From Nemophila menziesii (Eukaryota; Streptophyta; Magnoliopsida; Boraginales; Hydrophyllaceae), in contig JARWIR010000093.1 in assembly GCA_029959085.1 (NCBI GenBank), positions 1,853,501 to 1,917,500 on the forward strand: a stretch of 64,000 nt of DNA, written 5' to 3'. The notes beneath the pieces were generated by a model. It saw nothing but the letters and a program-made list of their open reading frames with translations. It did no database searches and was not told where the DNA came from. Position 1 is the first letter of the stretch. Each line of letters starts with the position of its first letter. A program made the position numbers and the translations under genes. Shown here one piece after another: positions 41,165 through 53,830 of this stretch.

Positions 41165-42301
41165 TTAAGAATGACGAAATTTCCACCCTTTGCCTCTAAT
41201 TCCCACGAACTTTTCAGCTCGATTCTTTATAATCATGGATGGTGCCGTCCAAGATGTCGTGGGAAGGGGTGTTTCTGGTGGTAACTCGATAGTATCACAC
41301 TCCTCTGATGATCCACTCAAATCCTCAGTTTCAAATCTTCGTTTGTTAGAAAGAATGTCCTTTATGAATTTTATATATGTCGGCATTCTCTTGAGAGCTT
41401 CTACAAACGGTATTTTAATCTCTAATTTGCTCACCATGTCAACGAACTTCTTGAATTCCAGGTCATTGTCCTTTTTTCTGACACACGAAGGGTATGGTGG
41501 TGGAGGACATGTGTTGCTTACTACTGGACTCTCTTTCTTTTCTGGTGTCTTCTCTGGGACACTTTTTTGTTCAACTACCTCTTCGACCTTATCTTCTGTT
41601 GTTTCTTCTCCCCCCCCCTTTTCTGGAATAGGGACTGGTTCTGGTTCTGGTCTTGGTGGAGGTAGTTGTTTTCCACTTCTTAACTCAACTGCATGACAAA
41701 CATTGTTTTCTGGAGCACTAGTACCACTTCGGAGTTGCCCTTCTGCAAAGATTTGAAGTTTATTCACCATTTGTGACACTGTCTGCTCCATCTTCTTAAG
41801 CGCATTCTGTGAGTTTTGGAATCTTTGCTGGCTAATCTCCATATCTTCAATTAGGTTCATTATCTTAGCCATGGTTAAATTCGAACTCGAAGGTTAATCT
41901 TGTACGGTTTGCTGCATTGAATAAGGAGGTGGTTCTTGATAAGATTCATTATAAATCGGCGCTTCTTGATAGATAGGTTGTGGAGGATAGTAAGATTGTG
42001 GTCGTGGTTGATAATAATCATCATGATAATGGTTATTATGATAATAAGTCTGTTGATCTCCGACCCAATTGTAATTTTGTGGGGGCTGATAATCAGCGTA
42101 ATTTCCTTGGGATTGATAATAACCATCATAATAATGGTTTCTTTGATAAGGTATGAAGGAAATTGAAGCTGGATTATTCATGCAGTATTCCCTCGAGTGA
42201 TCTCTTGCTCCACAACTAGGACATGAAGGTGATGTATGTACTGGATTTCCTTGAGCAAATTGTTCATTTAATTCAGCCATTAGCTGGTTCATCTCATCCA
42301 T
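41165..42301 (-). CDS. E ORF: zinc-knuckle gag remnant fused to pol tail (one in-frame stop)
   Basis: One frame of 378 codons with a single TAA at 41894-41896. Begins MDEMNQLMAELNEQFAQGN, then the zinc knuckle CPSCGARDHSREYC, a Tyr/Gln/Asn-rich linker, a helix (QQRFQNSQNALKKMEQTVSQ), CHAVELRSGKQLPPPRPEPE, a Glu/Lys/Pro segment, PPPPYPSCVRKKDNDLEFKK and IPFVEALKRMPTYIKFIKDI. It then goes directly to AEKFVGIRGKGWKFRHS, the same tail as in F (DKLVGIKAKGCKFR). Protease and all enzymes are deleted in frame. The product would bind nucleic acid but has no capsid domain. The poly-C run at 41610-41618 encodes Gly residues and is slippage-prone. Confidence 0.65.
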
Positions 42302-42455
42302 TGCTGCAGGATCTAGTAATACGAAACTTCCTTCTCCTAATAAATCTGCTCTCGCCTAGAAAAAATCTGTAAAGACAAAAACTAAAAAGAAAAGCGTAAA
42401 ATAAAACTAACTAAAATAAAAGCACAAGATAATTGCACAAGGACTAACGATGTAG

Positions 42456-42473
42456 TCCCCGGCAGCGGCGCCA
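42456..42473 (-). other. primer binding site of E
   Basis: Plus TCCCCGGCAGCGGCGCCA, six bases from the 5' LTR start at 42480; tRNA-Asp type. Confidence 0.88.
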
Positions 42474-42479
42474 AAAACT

Positions 42480-43977
42480 TGGTGTGGCCTAAGGTGTGAT
42501 AAAAAGATGATATAATTTAGATGCAAACTAAACACCCTAAGCTAACACGGTACTGCAAGTATTACAGGACGTATGCAAGTTTTAATGATAAGAAGATTCG
42601 TTCCTCAGAGACTGACGGAAGTTAGAGAGAACTTATGCAAATTATCAAGTGCAAATATTAAAGATAGAAAAGATAATACACAAGAGAAAGAAAGAAAAAT
42701 ATATTTTTATTTTGTTTTTATAAAGAGAAAACTAAACTAATAAATTAAAAGACAGAAAATTAAATAACAGAAAAGAAAAGAAGATAGTATGAAGGTTTAG
42801 CTTGAGTAAATAGCATGCAATCCCCACTAGTTTTGCCGATCTAAACATGTAAGGGTGAATTAGGTAGTATTTCAATAATCGGTTCCAATTCGCTATCGGT
42901 AGTTTAAAATAGGATTTACCTGTGTCAATAAGGCTTCCTAAGCAAACTTTTCCTGTAATTGGTAAATAGTCACAAGAACTAAACCATAGTGATTATCTAG
43001 CTAGGTTGGGTTGTCAGATCAGACCTTGTACTAGACGTTAGGTGCTAAACATGCAATTAAACACCGTTGTTAGTGGTGACCTAATTACAAGATGGTAATT
43101 CTATATGGCTGCGGTTCCACAAGAACACAGAATATAAATCCAAACACATAAACAGAGAATAAAAAAAATTCAATTTAAAACATTAAATTCCCAAATTAGA
43201 TAGATGTCAATCAAAACTAGGGTTCATACATATATGCTAAAACTCAAACTAATGGAATTAATTCATACTAAGAAAAGAAGAGAAAAGAATTACAGAATAA
43301 GAGATTGAAGAAGACATATGGTGTTCTGCTCCTTCCAGACTTCTTCTCTTGTGTTGCAGCTTCCTCTTGGCCTTAGGGTCTGGCCAAGGATGATTTTCTA
43401 ATGTTAAGAGGCTGTATTTATAGGGTATAGGAAGACCTAATTCGTTTTCTTGAAGGAGAAGTAAGTGGTGGACTCCAAGCCCAACTCTAATTCGTATGGA
43501 AATAAAGATAATTACTGCTGAACTGTTTTGAGCATATCTTCTTCGTTATTGGTCGGTTTTTGCTCCATAATATACCAAAAGAATCCTCAGCGAATTATCT
43601 ACGTCCCTATGAAAGGAATTTACCAAAATCGGCTTCTTTCTTGGAGTTATCACCACTTCTTTAGGCGTGTGGTGCAGAATTTCAGATTTAGGCAGCTTTT
43701 CCTTTTCCTAATTGAACTCTGTTTCCTTCTATCTCCAATTTCCATGCATATCTTGTAGTCTTTGACTTGGACTCTAATTAATCTCCATAATTATCTTTAA
43801 AGCTTCACACTAAATAAACAATTAAACCCAATATGCTCTAAAAATATTATTTTACTAAATCAAGACTCAAAATAGGAAAGTGCACTAAATTAAGCTAATA
43901 TCGACCTATAAACTAATAAATACGCCTAAAATGATGTCTCTGAAGTATATTTAATTATCACAAATGAGGAGACATCA
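42480..43977 (-). repeat. 5' LTR of E
   Basis: 1498 bp, collinear with 36251-37763. TATA at plus 43415-43422 (minus TATAAATA). It lacks a short TTTCCATATC-type stretch found in the other LTR near 37530. Confidence 0.92.
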
Positions 43978-44469
43978 CTTGTCTACCTAGCCAATCACCA
44001 GCACTTCCGGTCAAGAAAAATGAAAACATATGGCAATACAATTGCTCGCCTGTAATGCCTGGAGTAATGTAGGCATCACAAATCAGCATAAACGTCTGAA
44101 TCGATCCTACCAGATCTTGAATCGTTGTACCACTATAGAGTCCAAAGCTTGCAAATTGAGTAAGCATACCCTGATCGGGCCTAAACTTTGTACTTGGATC
44201 ACTAGAAGACGATACCTTAATGGTTGAACTCGAAAAGGTGTTCCCAAGCCTAGGAGATCTTGTTCGCAACATTGATTATTCCAGATATTTCATCCTTGTG
44301 GTGCTATTACCTGAGGGATAAGTATTCATTGATTGTTGAGATTATTGAGAATATCTCCCTCAAGTGGAACTAAATTATCCTCTACTACAGACATGGCTTC
44401 TCTTTGTCTCTTTTCTTCTCTTTTACGTTTGTTGTAATCCATGATTAAATTTTCAGGATTCTCGAGCAT
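43978..44469 (-). pseudogene. gag of element D, N-terminal part
   Basis: Starts MLENPENLIMDYNKRKREEK at 44469, just after the leader TTTCAGGTTCTGGTGT. A stop follows near 44325 (NNLNNQ-stop), then a second open stretch with FRPDQGMLTQFASFGLYSGT, TFMLICDAYITPGITGEQLY and FFLTGSAGDWLGRQ. E is inserted after this; the sequence continues at 36250. It is the gag of the oldest Athila-like element here. Confidence 0.82.
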
Positions 44470-44575
44470 ACACCAGAACCTGAAAGAGATAAAAATAAAA
44501 AGAAAGCGTAAATCTGAAAAAATAACTAAAAACTACTACCCTAAAAACTAAACCCACACGCTAACGAGACACAGG

Positions 44576-44593
44576 TCCCCGGCAGCGGGGCCA
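44576..44593 (-). other. primer binding site of D
   Basis: Plus TCCCCGGCAGCGGGGCCA; one further change from the other sites (GGGGCC for GGCGCC). Six bases from the LTR. Confidence 0.8.
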
Positions 44594-44599
44594 AAAACT

Positions 44600-46078
44600 T
44601 GGTGGTGGGTAGGGTGTGATAAAGTAATGATAATAAAGATAAGAACTGTCACCCTAACCAATCACGATACTCACTGCAGGTATCACAGATTGTATGCAAG
44701 TATAGATAATAAGTATGATCGTTCGCAGGGAATTAGTGTGTTAGAATTGTGGATTAGAAAAGAAAGCGTAGTAAAGAATAGTTGCTTGAATAAAAAGACA
44801 GTGAAATAAATATGAATAATTGGGGAGATAATGATCAAACTAAAAACTAATGCAAATAAAGTAAATATGAAAGAATGAATTGAGATATATAGCTCAGGGT
44901 TGCTAGTATGCACTTATCCTTTTATTTCTTCTACTAGTTATAAGGGTGATTAAAGCTCTTGGAGTAAGTAGTCAGGATTCTATATTCCTCCTAACACCCT
45001 TCCTGGTAGAGTAAGGTGGCGACCTAACAATTACCAGGAGACTTGGGTAAGGGGACCCTGCGCAATGTCGATGGTTATTCTCAAACCGTAGTGACATCTA
45101 GTTAGGCAAGCCCAGCAAGATCAATACCGCACACTAGATGTTTATGTGGTGTATCAACAATTAGACACCCCTTCTGGGTGACCATGTAACGGCTATTAAT
45201 GGGGTAGTCTATACTCGTGCACTAACAAGAACTACAGTCAATACATCAAAGCACATAAAACAAATATAAAGGTTAAGAAGCTCAATCGATTTAAAAAGGT
45301 TTTCCCTAAACAAACTTAGATAGAAGAAAACAGAATTCAGAGATTATTATTATCGAGATATGGGAAACTTAGTTCATGGTGTCAAGAAATGAACTAAAAT
45401 AAAGATACATATTGTCAACTTGCTCGATTGGTGACTTCTAAGCGTAATACTAATTAAGGACCAAGAAAGGACATGTTTACAATGAAAATAGGGTGTATTT
45501 ATAGGTGTTTTTAACCCTAGATCGAAATATTGGAGTGGAAGGCAAGTAATTGGAGTCCCAGTCCAATTCAAATTTGTTTCCTAAATATAAGACATGATAA
45601 ACACTGCTCACTATTTTGGTCATATCTCCTTCGTTACTGGGGCCAAATTTTGCGTACTTTATATCAAAACGACCGCATCGAAAAGATATATCTAACCCTT
45701 TAAAGTCTCTTACAAAATTGAAGCCGAATTGTAGTTATCTTCACTCTAGTGGACGTCATTGCAGATTTGACAACTTCATTTGGCAGCTTTTTCTTTCCTA
45801 ATTCAACTTTATTCCCTTTTATCTCCTGATTTCTCCTTGATTTTCTTTCTTTAACTCCTTGTAATTGATTTGACATCTAATTATATTCCATAAACCTTAA
45901 TAGCTTCACAATAACACACAAATTATACCACATATGCTCTAAAAGTAATAAATCTCCAAATAAAGACACGAATTAAGAATTTATCAAATAACGGGGAAAA
46001 AAGCCTTAACAATTAATCAAATACACCTAAAATGATATCTCAAACCTATATTAATATATTACAAATATGGAGAAATCA
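44600..46078 (-). repeat. 5' LTR of D
   Basis: Plus TGGTGGTGGGTAGGGTG...GGAGAAATCA, 1479 bp. The head inverted repeat is eroded (TGATATCTC ... GAGAAATCA). TATA (plus TATTTATA) near 45492. The base after it, 46079, starts non-LTR sequence; the matching 3' LTR is left of the window. Confidence 0.85.
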
Positions 46079-46198
46079 GCAATCTTGGCACAGTGTGAAA
46101 TAACGCAGTTTCTTATGTGGCACTTTTCCCCTTCTTTGGATCCCACCTAGATTCACCACATACTGATCTCCAGTTTTTTATTTTCATTATAATACAAA

Positions 46199-46600
46199 TC
46201 ACAAGCATTCAAAAACACATCGATCGTGATGTATTCCATACTCAAACTTTTCAGCTTTTTTTTTGAACTCCTCATAAGAAGAAGGTAAGGTATGACCTTC
46301 TGGCAAATCACGACACAGCAATTGAAGAATTTTGGTTAAAGAGGTGATTGTCCACTTGTTCTTAAATTTGACTTGTATTAACTTGGATATGAAATTCAAG
46401 GAACCCGTCATAGTAGAACAGGGCTACAAATCTGTCTCCATTTTCTCAAACAATGCATTAAACAACCGCGCCTCCGGCTAGTAAAATTCTCATCACCCAT
46501 TTGGATGTCACCAGAGTGACCCCCAACATCAAAAGTAGGTCTGAAATTATCATACACATTCAAGATTTCATCATCTACGATTAGGTTATGACAGGAATTT
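46199..46600 (-). pseudogene. CACTA (En/Spm) TNP2-type transposase fragment
   Basis: Minus-strand reading, with one stop, has ARLFNALFEKMETDL, a gap, then SLNFISKLIQVKFKNKW, ILQLLCRDLPEGHTLPSSYE and EFKKKAEKFEYGIHHDRC. This matches the plan of the TNP2 N-terminal region (usually E..LYPGC..F..LS...KL...K..N.WS, then LPEGNTLP.S.YEAKK). In an alternative frame 46540-46590 shows GGHSGDIQMGDENF. Catalytic part absent. The neighbouring CGTCGC repeats support a CACTA origin. Confidence 0.7.
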
Positions 46601-47229
46601 CTTCTTTTTCACCATTATTCATCAAACCTCGTATGTTGATAAAAACCCATATCTAAAAAGATCCACTCTGACATCTTTAATATGAAATTTTCAATTATTG
46701 AAACAATGACCCGTACTATCCATGTGTTTTTGCAAAATTAATAAATTTCCTAACACCCGACAAATATTACTTCGTAACAAAATTATTTGATTTAATCTAA
46801 TTTTCTCAATAAGTGGACCCATCACTTAAATAAAGATAAAAATATAATTATAACCAAATAAAAATTGAAAAAAAACATACTTAAAAAATAACAACCATAT
46901 AAAATATATATTATAACCCCTACAAAAACCACAATAATACACATTATGTTCGCATAACCAAACATTGTTAAACACGTACTTAATTTTAAACGAATTAAAG
47001 CAAGTTTGAATTTTTTGAAAATACATATATTGGACAATTTAATGGAGTTTTTGAACTATAATCAGGACCCACACGTGTAAGATGGTGTTGGGAAGCCCTG
47101 TTAATGATGTGGCATTTTACGGGGTGCGGACTGGAGAAGTCCTTGGAGAGGGAAGTTTGAAAATTAGGGAGGGAAGTTTTTTAATGGAGTGCGTTAATGG
47201 GTTTTGTCCACTATTTATAAATACGAGTC
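46601..47229. other. AT-rich spacer without recognisable genes
   Basis: Very AT-rich (46680-47040) with only short ORFs of hydrophobic low-complexity type. Probably the interior of the decayed CACTA element. Nothing else recognised. Confidence 0.5.
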
Positions 47230-47400
47230 ACCTATTAGCGACGACAATAATCGTCGCAAGTGACAAATTTCGTTGTGGGTAACCAGATAAAATATCAACA
47301 ACGACGATTAATTTTATTTTTATCAATTTTTTCACTCAATAAGCACATCGTTTCCAAATATTTCTACTTGCGACTACGAAATTCGTCGCCAATAAAGAGA
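47230..47400. repeat. CACTA-like subterminal repeats
   Basis: Repeated GCGACGA / TCGTCGC words in both orientations: TTAGCGACGACAATAATCGT at about 47236, AACAACGACGATTAA at about 47297, TTGCGACTACGAAATTCGTC at about 47370. Such arrays are typical of CACTA ends. The terminal CACTA motif itself is not seen. Confidence 0.5.
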
Positions 47401-47515
47401 TGGAAGGCTTTTGATTGGGATCAACTATATGAGCACGTGTTGAGTAAAGAGTTCGTGCGATAACACAAAGGAGTGTTGGAGGCAAATCGTCCTTATAAGT
47501 ACCTTTAACCCAATG

Positions 47516-48200
47516 TGATGTCTCCTCTTTTGTTCTAATTATATGCCCTTAGGAGACATCATTAAGGTGATTATTTGACTAATTAGATAAACTTTTAGTG
47601 TTAATTCGTTATATTTCATTTTCCCGCCTTGCATTTTAATATTTTTCATTTATTAAGCTTTTGCACGTTAAATGAGTTGTTTTTGTGCAAAGTTTGTAGT
47701 TCCATGATTCTAGCAAGGATAGGAATCAAGAATTAAAGTCTTAGATCATGTAAAGAAGTCAAAGGCGAGAAGAAATATCTCGAAGAGTTGACAAGTTGAA
47801 GCTACAAATCTGGAAGACTGGTGGTAATTGCTGATTTCGAGCTACTTAAACGTGGATTCAGCCTCTGAGTTGTAAAGAAGATTTTTTCCTTATCGAGTTA
47901 CGAAGATTTAGCAAGTTTAACAGGTCAATTCAGAGTTGATTTGAGAATGTTACATCCGCTTTATTGAAGGGTGTACACCAGTTACGGGATTTGTAATTAA
48001 AGATTGGACTTGGGCTTTTTAATATTTCATTAATTCACTTAAGTAAAGCCCAAGTCCGAATTTAAGCTTATAAATATACCTTTGGACTTTTATTTTAAAG
48101 AGAACTCAGTTCATACAAGTCAGAAGCGCCAAAGAGAAAGTCAGAAGCAAGGAAAAGGAGAAAGCTAAGAGCTGAAGACAATTATCTTCTCCAAATCGCA
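47516..48200 (+). repeat. partial LTR (P-like), left end of mosaic element G
   Basis: Starts TGATGTCTCC with the head inverted repeat complete (GGAGACATCA ending near 47562). Its first 690 bp resemble the LTR of P, including ATGATTCTAGCAAGG-type leader text and a TATAAATATACC box near 48070. Around 48200-48215 it passes straight into E-like internal sequence, so its right half is deleted. Confidence 0.75.
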
Positions 48201-49809
48201 GTCAATTGAGATGATTAAGAGAACATGAACATTATCTACTATAAGGGAGATGAAGAAAAACTAGGTATTGGGTTTTATTGAGAAGAAATCAATTGAGAAA
48301 AGTTCTAGTTCCAATACAAAGGGTAAAACAAGTCAAGAGAAGAGAGGTAGCATGTTGTGTTGATTCAATGGGCAAAAAGGTTCCAACTTTAGTGAAGAAG
48401 ACAACACAACCTCTATAGATCAAAGACCCTACACCCGAAGAAAAAGAGAAAGATTCAATGGCCATGATAGCTTCTCCAAAGAAACAATTAAAGGAACTAC
48501 CTTTTTCTTATGAGAAAGTATTTGAAGAAGAAGTTGATAAAGGAGAATACAAGAAGACTCTTGGAGTTCGGTAAAGACTAGGTTGGTTTACGTTAATGGT
48601 AAGACGTTCTAAAAGACGTTCTTTTGTTTAATTGTATTTTGTGAGGAGAAGAAGAGGATGTGGCACAGTTGATCTATGAGGAGGTGATGCGATTTTCGGT
48701 CTCTCCCATGTCGTTATTTAATGCAATATCCTACTATGATCACGTGTCTTGATCGAAAAGAGAATATAATTTTGGGTGAAGAAGAACACGTGAGTTTAAG
48801 ATGAGTAACAATATTGACAATGCTTGGATCATTAAAAGTTTTGAGAGTAATTACGCAACTTTCAAATAAGAAAATGAGTACATCATAACACTTCGTGAGC
48901 AATTAAAGAAAAATCCAGCAGAATCCTATCTTGGATGGCGATAAGGCGAGGTAATAGCCTCGAAGAGTATGTTTTATTTCTTCCATACCATTTCATTATG
49001 TTCAATATGTATGCTAATTTTAAATTTTATTTTTCTTGAGTCTTTTTCGAGTCGTGGGGACACGGCTCATTTTTTAGTTGGGGGTGGGGATTCGTTGTCC
49101 TCATCTTCCTTTTCGTTTTTACATAAAATTAAAAGAAAATTAGGTTGAATTAAGGCATAGAATATGTTGAATGTACCTATTTGAGCATGATTTTAATTAG
49201 GTCAATGATAGTAAGTAGTATGTTTTTGAAAGATGTCATAAATATGTTTAGATGCATGTATGAAAACAAGAAATAAAAGATAGAAAACTTAATAAGCAAT
49301 GCTAAGAAGTTACGTTGAAACTTAGGGAAAGTTATTTTGTGTGTAGAACGTGAGGTTTGAAATTAGTTGAAAACCCACTTGTCTATGAACTAAGTAGTGA
49401 AAAAGTTAACGAAATCCGGTAGTTAGAAAAATGAATAAGGCAGTTCTTTCATATTGAAACCACTTGAAGCCTTTTATACCTTCTCACCCTTTTATTTGAT
49501 TATTGTTATTATTTATCCGTCTTAGCCCCTCTGAGCCTTTCTAGTGCCTTTATTGAAACACATTATAATACATACCCTTAGTTTGTAGGACTTATCTATA
49601 TGACCCGCACTCGAATCGCAATTCCTGAAACAAGTCATTTTAGAGCTTGAGTTTGGGGTGGTGGGTTTCATCATTAGGGAACATTGGGTTTGGGAAATTG
49701 TAATTGTGATTTTATTGATGATGAAAAAGTATTATTGTAACCCTTTGTCGGAGTAATAGTGAATGAAAAAGAAGCTACGAGCTAAAATTGCCAACAAGTG
49801 TATAAAAAG

Positions 49810-49939
<130 letters not shown>

Positions 49940-50614
49940 AAATCGCGTGATATCTCAACATCAAAAAGAGAGTCATAGATATACAAAAGAAAAAAAAATT
50001 GATATGAAAAGAATATATATTCGGACCGGGAAAGTGGAAATTGTATATCATCATAAAAGGTTTTATCTGGGATTAATTGGGGATGCACATCAAAAGCATA
50101 AAAAATTGGGTTGAGTGAGAACATCTTCGAGTGAAAACTCAAGCTCTAGGGCGATTCGTTGATGGAATGTGAGGAGAGAGCCAAAAGCTCACTTTCTCAT
50201 TTATCCAAATATACCACACCGTCCTTAAGCCAAGTTATAACCAAAGACCTTAGAATTTCTAACTACTTGGTGGAGAAACAATTGAGCTATTAGGTAGTAG
50301 GTAAGTGGACCATTGGATGCTATATTAGGACCTATGAACAACCTATAGCCATTAGCATGAACTAAGTTATCAACCTCTCCTTCTGGCGTTGCGAAATTAA
50401 TCTTGACTTGAATTCATGGATTGTTGAATATATGTATATTAAGCATACTTGTGCATTATTTATTGAGCATTACTACATGAGACTTTTTAGGTATTTTGCT
50501 CTAGGATCATTCATTATGTTCTGTTCTTATTCTCCTCCTACTTCTTCTTCTTGACTTCCCTAAGATTCTTTACTTTTATTGTATAGGGACGATACAACTT
50601 TGATTTGGGGGTCT

Positions 50615-51687
50615 TGATGTCTCCTTATTTGTGATTATAAAATCTATTTCTGAGACATCATTTTAGTTGTATTTATTAGAGTATAGGTCGATTTACTTGT
50701 CTTCCACTCCAAGAAAACGTTTTACGGCTTCCTAGACCCCTATAAATACACCCTTTAACCTTTGTAAAATCATCCTTGCTCAGTTCTAAACCTTATATCC
50801 TTTCTTAGTCATTCAAGAGAGCAAGGTGGCATTTATGTATATATTGTAGTTTTATTCCTTCAGGTATGAACTAATTTTTCCATAGCTTGGGTTTTGCTTT
50901 ATGTATAATATATGAATTCTATTTTCTTTCTATCTAAGTTTCTTTGGGAATTATATGTTCTAAATTGATTCTAGCTGCTTAACCATATACTTAATTTATG
51001 TTCTTTGATTTATTGTCTATCTTAAACCTGATCAATTTAGGGCTTTGCTAATAGTAGTTAGATGGTCACCCGAAACGGGTGTCTAATTATTGAAACACCA
51101 CATAAACGTTTAGTGTCGGAATTAATCCTGACAAGATTTTCCTAACTAAATAGTCATTAAGGTTTACTTTAATTACCAATCATCATTGGTAGGCCAGCCT
51201 CATCTAGGAACCTAGTAGTGCAGGAACGCCCTATTTGAGTCCCCTCGTGATTGTGAGGTCGCCACCCTAGTTCCCTTGCCGGGGATAGGGGGAATTTAGA
51301 ATCCTAACTACTTATCTAAGAGCTATTATCTCCATTATAAACTGAATAGATAGAAAAAAATAGAAGTATTAGTGCATACTAGCAAAACCTAAGCTATATT
51401 CTCTCACCTATATTTCCCTCATATTAAATTATTTGTCTTTTAATTTATTTAGTTGTTAATCTCATCTCTCAATCAATCATATTTATATCATGTCTTTTAA
51501 TTATTGATTGCTACTCTGATTTGTTTACCCATTCGTATAACACACTAGGTCACTGAGAACGAATCTAACTTATCATTAAAACTTGCATACGTCCTGTAAT
51601 ACTTGCAGTACTGTGTTAAATCTAGGGTATCTGTGCATCGTTTTCCTATTTATTTATCATATTTTTCTCACACCCTAGGCGACACCA
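50615..51687 (+). repeat. 3' LTR of G
   Basis: TGATGTCTCC...GGCGACACCA, 1073 bp, with TATAAATACACCC near 50743. The head inverted repeat reads TGATGTCTC...GAGACATCA. The right end differs from the 47516 LTR family. Confidence 0.8.
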
Positions 51688-52479
51688 AATATGAACGAAC
51701 CCCTCATTGCTTGAGGATGCTATTGTGAGACTTTATGTTTAGCTTTTTAATGGAGTTATTGCATTTGGGATATTGAGATATTAAACTGAGTTTGGTTTGA
51801 ATTAATATTCGAATGTCTTATGTGTTTAATTTAGTACTACTTTTGTACTTTGTACAAGTAGTGGGTAGTTGTTGTAATTGAGCTATCACCCCGATGGGGG
51901 TTTAATTACTGACCTAATACGTAAGCGCCTAATGCGAGTTAGTGAACCGGAAGGTCTTGCCCGTTAGATAATCAATAGGGTAGGAATTCAATTCACCCGA
52001 AAACCTTAGGCGTGTACGGTTTCCATCCAAGTCTACCCAGACATGAGCTGGAAGGATATTTGAATCCCGACTAATACGTATGACACCAACTAACCCTTAT
52101 CAATAAAATTGTTAACTAGCGACATTAACAATTACTAGCAATTCTTCAAGCAACCATCTCCTATTAGTCCATACCTTTTATTTACTTACTGGTTGACTTT
52201 TATTCTTAGTCTGATTCTAATTGCCACTACTTATTCATTAGTTGTTAATCATATTTGAAAACCCAAACAAACATTTTATCATTTGCAAACTTTAGTATTT
52301 CGTTATTTCTATTACAAGCTTTACACATTTATTCTAGTTTAAACATCATTAGTCTCACAGATAATCCCTGTGGAAAATGATAACCCTACTTATCGCTTTT
52401 AATTGTCTTTGATCCGTACATTTAAAGTGTCACCCCATTTAATTATTAAATTATTATATCACACATTGGGGGGACAACA
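51688..52479 (+). repeat. decayed LTR (right part) of old element H
   Basis: Ends GGGACAACA eight bases before a primer site. It contains the AATCCCGACTAATAC and GATGGGGGTTTAATTACTGA segments of the Athila-like LTRs, much diverged. The left boundary is not clear; G abuts it. Confidence 0.6.
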
Positions 52480-52486
52480 AGTAAAA

Positions 52487-52504
52487 TGGTGCCGCTGTCG
52501 GGGA
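52487..52504 (+). other. primer binding site of H
   Basis: TGGTGCCGCTGTCGGGGA, two changes from the sites in A and F. The leader and gag start follow as in the other elements. Confidence 0.75.
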
Positions 52505-52693
52505 TCATTATGTAGATTTTTGTGTTTTTATTTGAGTGTTTTATTGTCTAGTTTGTTTTCTGTTTGACGGTTTCCTTGTGCTTGTCTCTTCTCTGATTTA
52601 AAGGTTTTGGTGTATGCACTCGGATCCCAAGAAGCTCCACCGAGACCAAAGAAATAGAGAAAGAGAGAAAGATAAAGGAAAGCACAAGGGTTA

Positions 52694-53830
52694 ATGGAAA
52701 ATCTTAACCCACCACCTGGTTTTGCGGCTAATGAGAATCAAGTGAACCAACCTCTGGAAGCTAATCCACTTGAGGGGGTTCAGAAAAATGTTCCACAAGG
52801 AGAGAACTTGAATGGATTCAACCCACCAAGTGGAGCTAATCATCAAATTCAAGGCATACCTGAGCTGGGAGTTCCTTTCCGTTTTCGATCTTCCGGGATT
52901 CGCCCTCCAGCTATTCAAGCCGCATGTTTTAAGCCCGATATGCGTATGTTGAATCAATTCCTTAGCTATGGGAATTATAGTGGAACCTCCCACCAAGATC
53001 TGGTGCGTGCTATCTAGAAGTTCATGCAGATACTTGACGTCTACATTACTCAAGGCGTGACAACTGAGGAAATATATTACTATATACTCCAAGTTTTCTT
53101 GACCGGAGGAGCAAGTGAGTGGCTAGATAGACAACCATCTGAGACGATCCTTGATTGGGATTTACTTCCAGCAACGTTTTTTGATTGTTTCTATCCATAA
53201 AGTATTAGGATAAAAGAACAAGTTGAACTTTCCAATTTTGCTAAATACGATATGAGACTTTAGGGGAGATATGGACTAGATTTCAGCAACAATTAATGAA
53301 GTTACCTCTTTATGGGTGTAATCCTCTAATGCAACTCAAAGATGTTATATTGAGGGCTTGATGGAAGTTCTAGGCTATGAGTTAATTATCTCGGTAGTGG
53401 TGGTTCTGTTTCAATGGATCCTACTCAGGCCGCACTAACAATGCAAAAGATTATCAATACTGAAAGAAGTTGGCCCGTTCTGCAGCACATAGAGGTATTT
53501 TACATGTCAATAGTGAGAGCAAGATAGAGGCAAAGTTCTCCACACTAAAGAATCAAATGAAGAAATTGGCTATGGTCGTGAAGGAAGGACTCCAAAATAA
53601 ACTGAAAAAGTGAAGGTTGTTCAAGAATCCTTTGGGTGTTCTAATTGTGGTGTTATGATCATGTTTCAGAGGAGTGTCAAAGAAATCAAGAATCTGTGGC
53701 GTTTATATCTAATCAAGGTAACAACGATGCAGGTGGTCAAGGCTATATGAAACCTAATCGCAATCATCCCTGATTCAACTGGTCAAATCCTAATGGGGCA
53801 GCATATCCAGGATCTACCTTTAGATGGTTA
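52694..53830 (+). pseudogene. gag of old element H
   Basis: Starts MENLNPPPGFAANENQVNQP. The capsid core is recognisable despite stops and frameshifts: RPPAIQAACFKPDMRMLNQF, KFMQILDVYITQGVTTEE, FLTGGASEWLDRQ and LDWDLLPATFFDCFYP. Downstream a degenerate zinc-knuckle region (CSNCG-like, about 53640) and an Asn-rich linker can be traced to about 53820. More decayed than any other gag here, so H is among the oldest elements. Confidence 0.75.

Larger units (their letters stand above)
36251..43977 (-). mobile_element. non-autonomous Athila-like element E
   Basis: TSD CTTGT on both sides (36246-36250, 43978-43982). LTRs 36251-37763 (1513 bp) and 42480-43977 (1498 bp), similar but with indels, so older than C. 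ORF 42301-41165 starts at the zinc knuckle and ends in the shared pol tail; capsid, protease, RT, RNase H and integrase core are absent. A 3.4-kb structured noncoding region follows, then PPT and 3' LTR. Confidence 0.92.

Noticed and set aside
41190..41696. Plus-strand ORF of 168 codons opposite the E ORF
   Set aside because: Antisense shadow of the Pro/Glu-rich linker; the minus-strand reading has the zinc knuckle and gag motifs.
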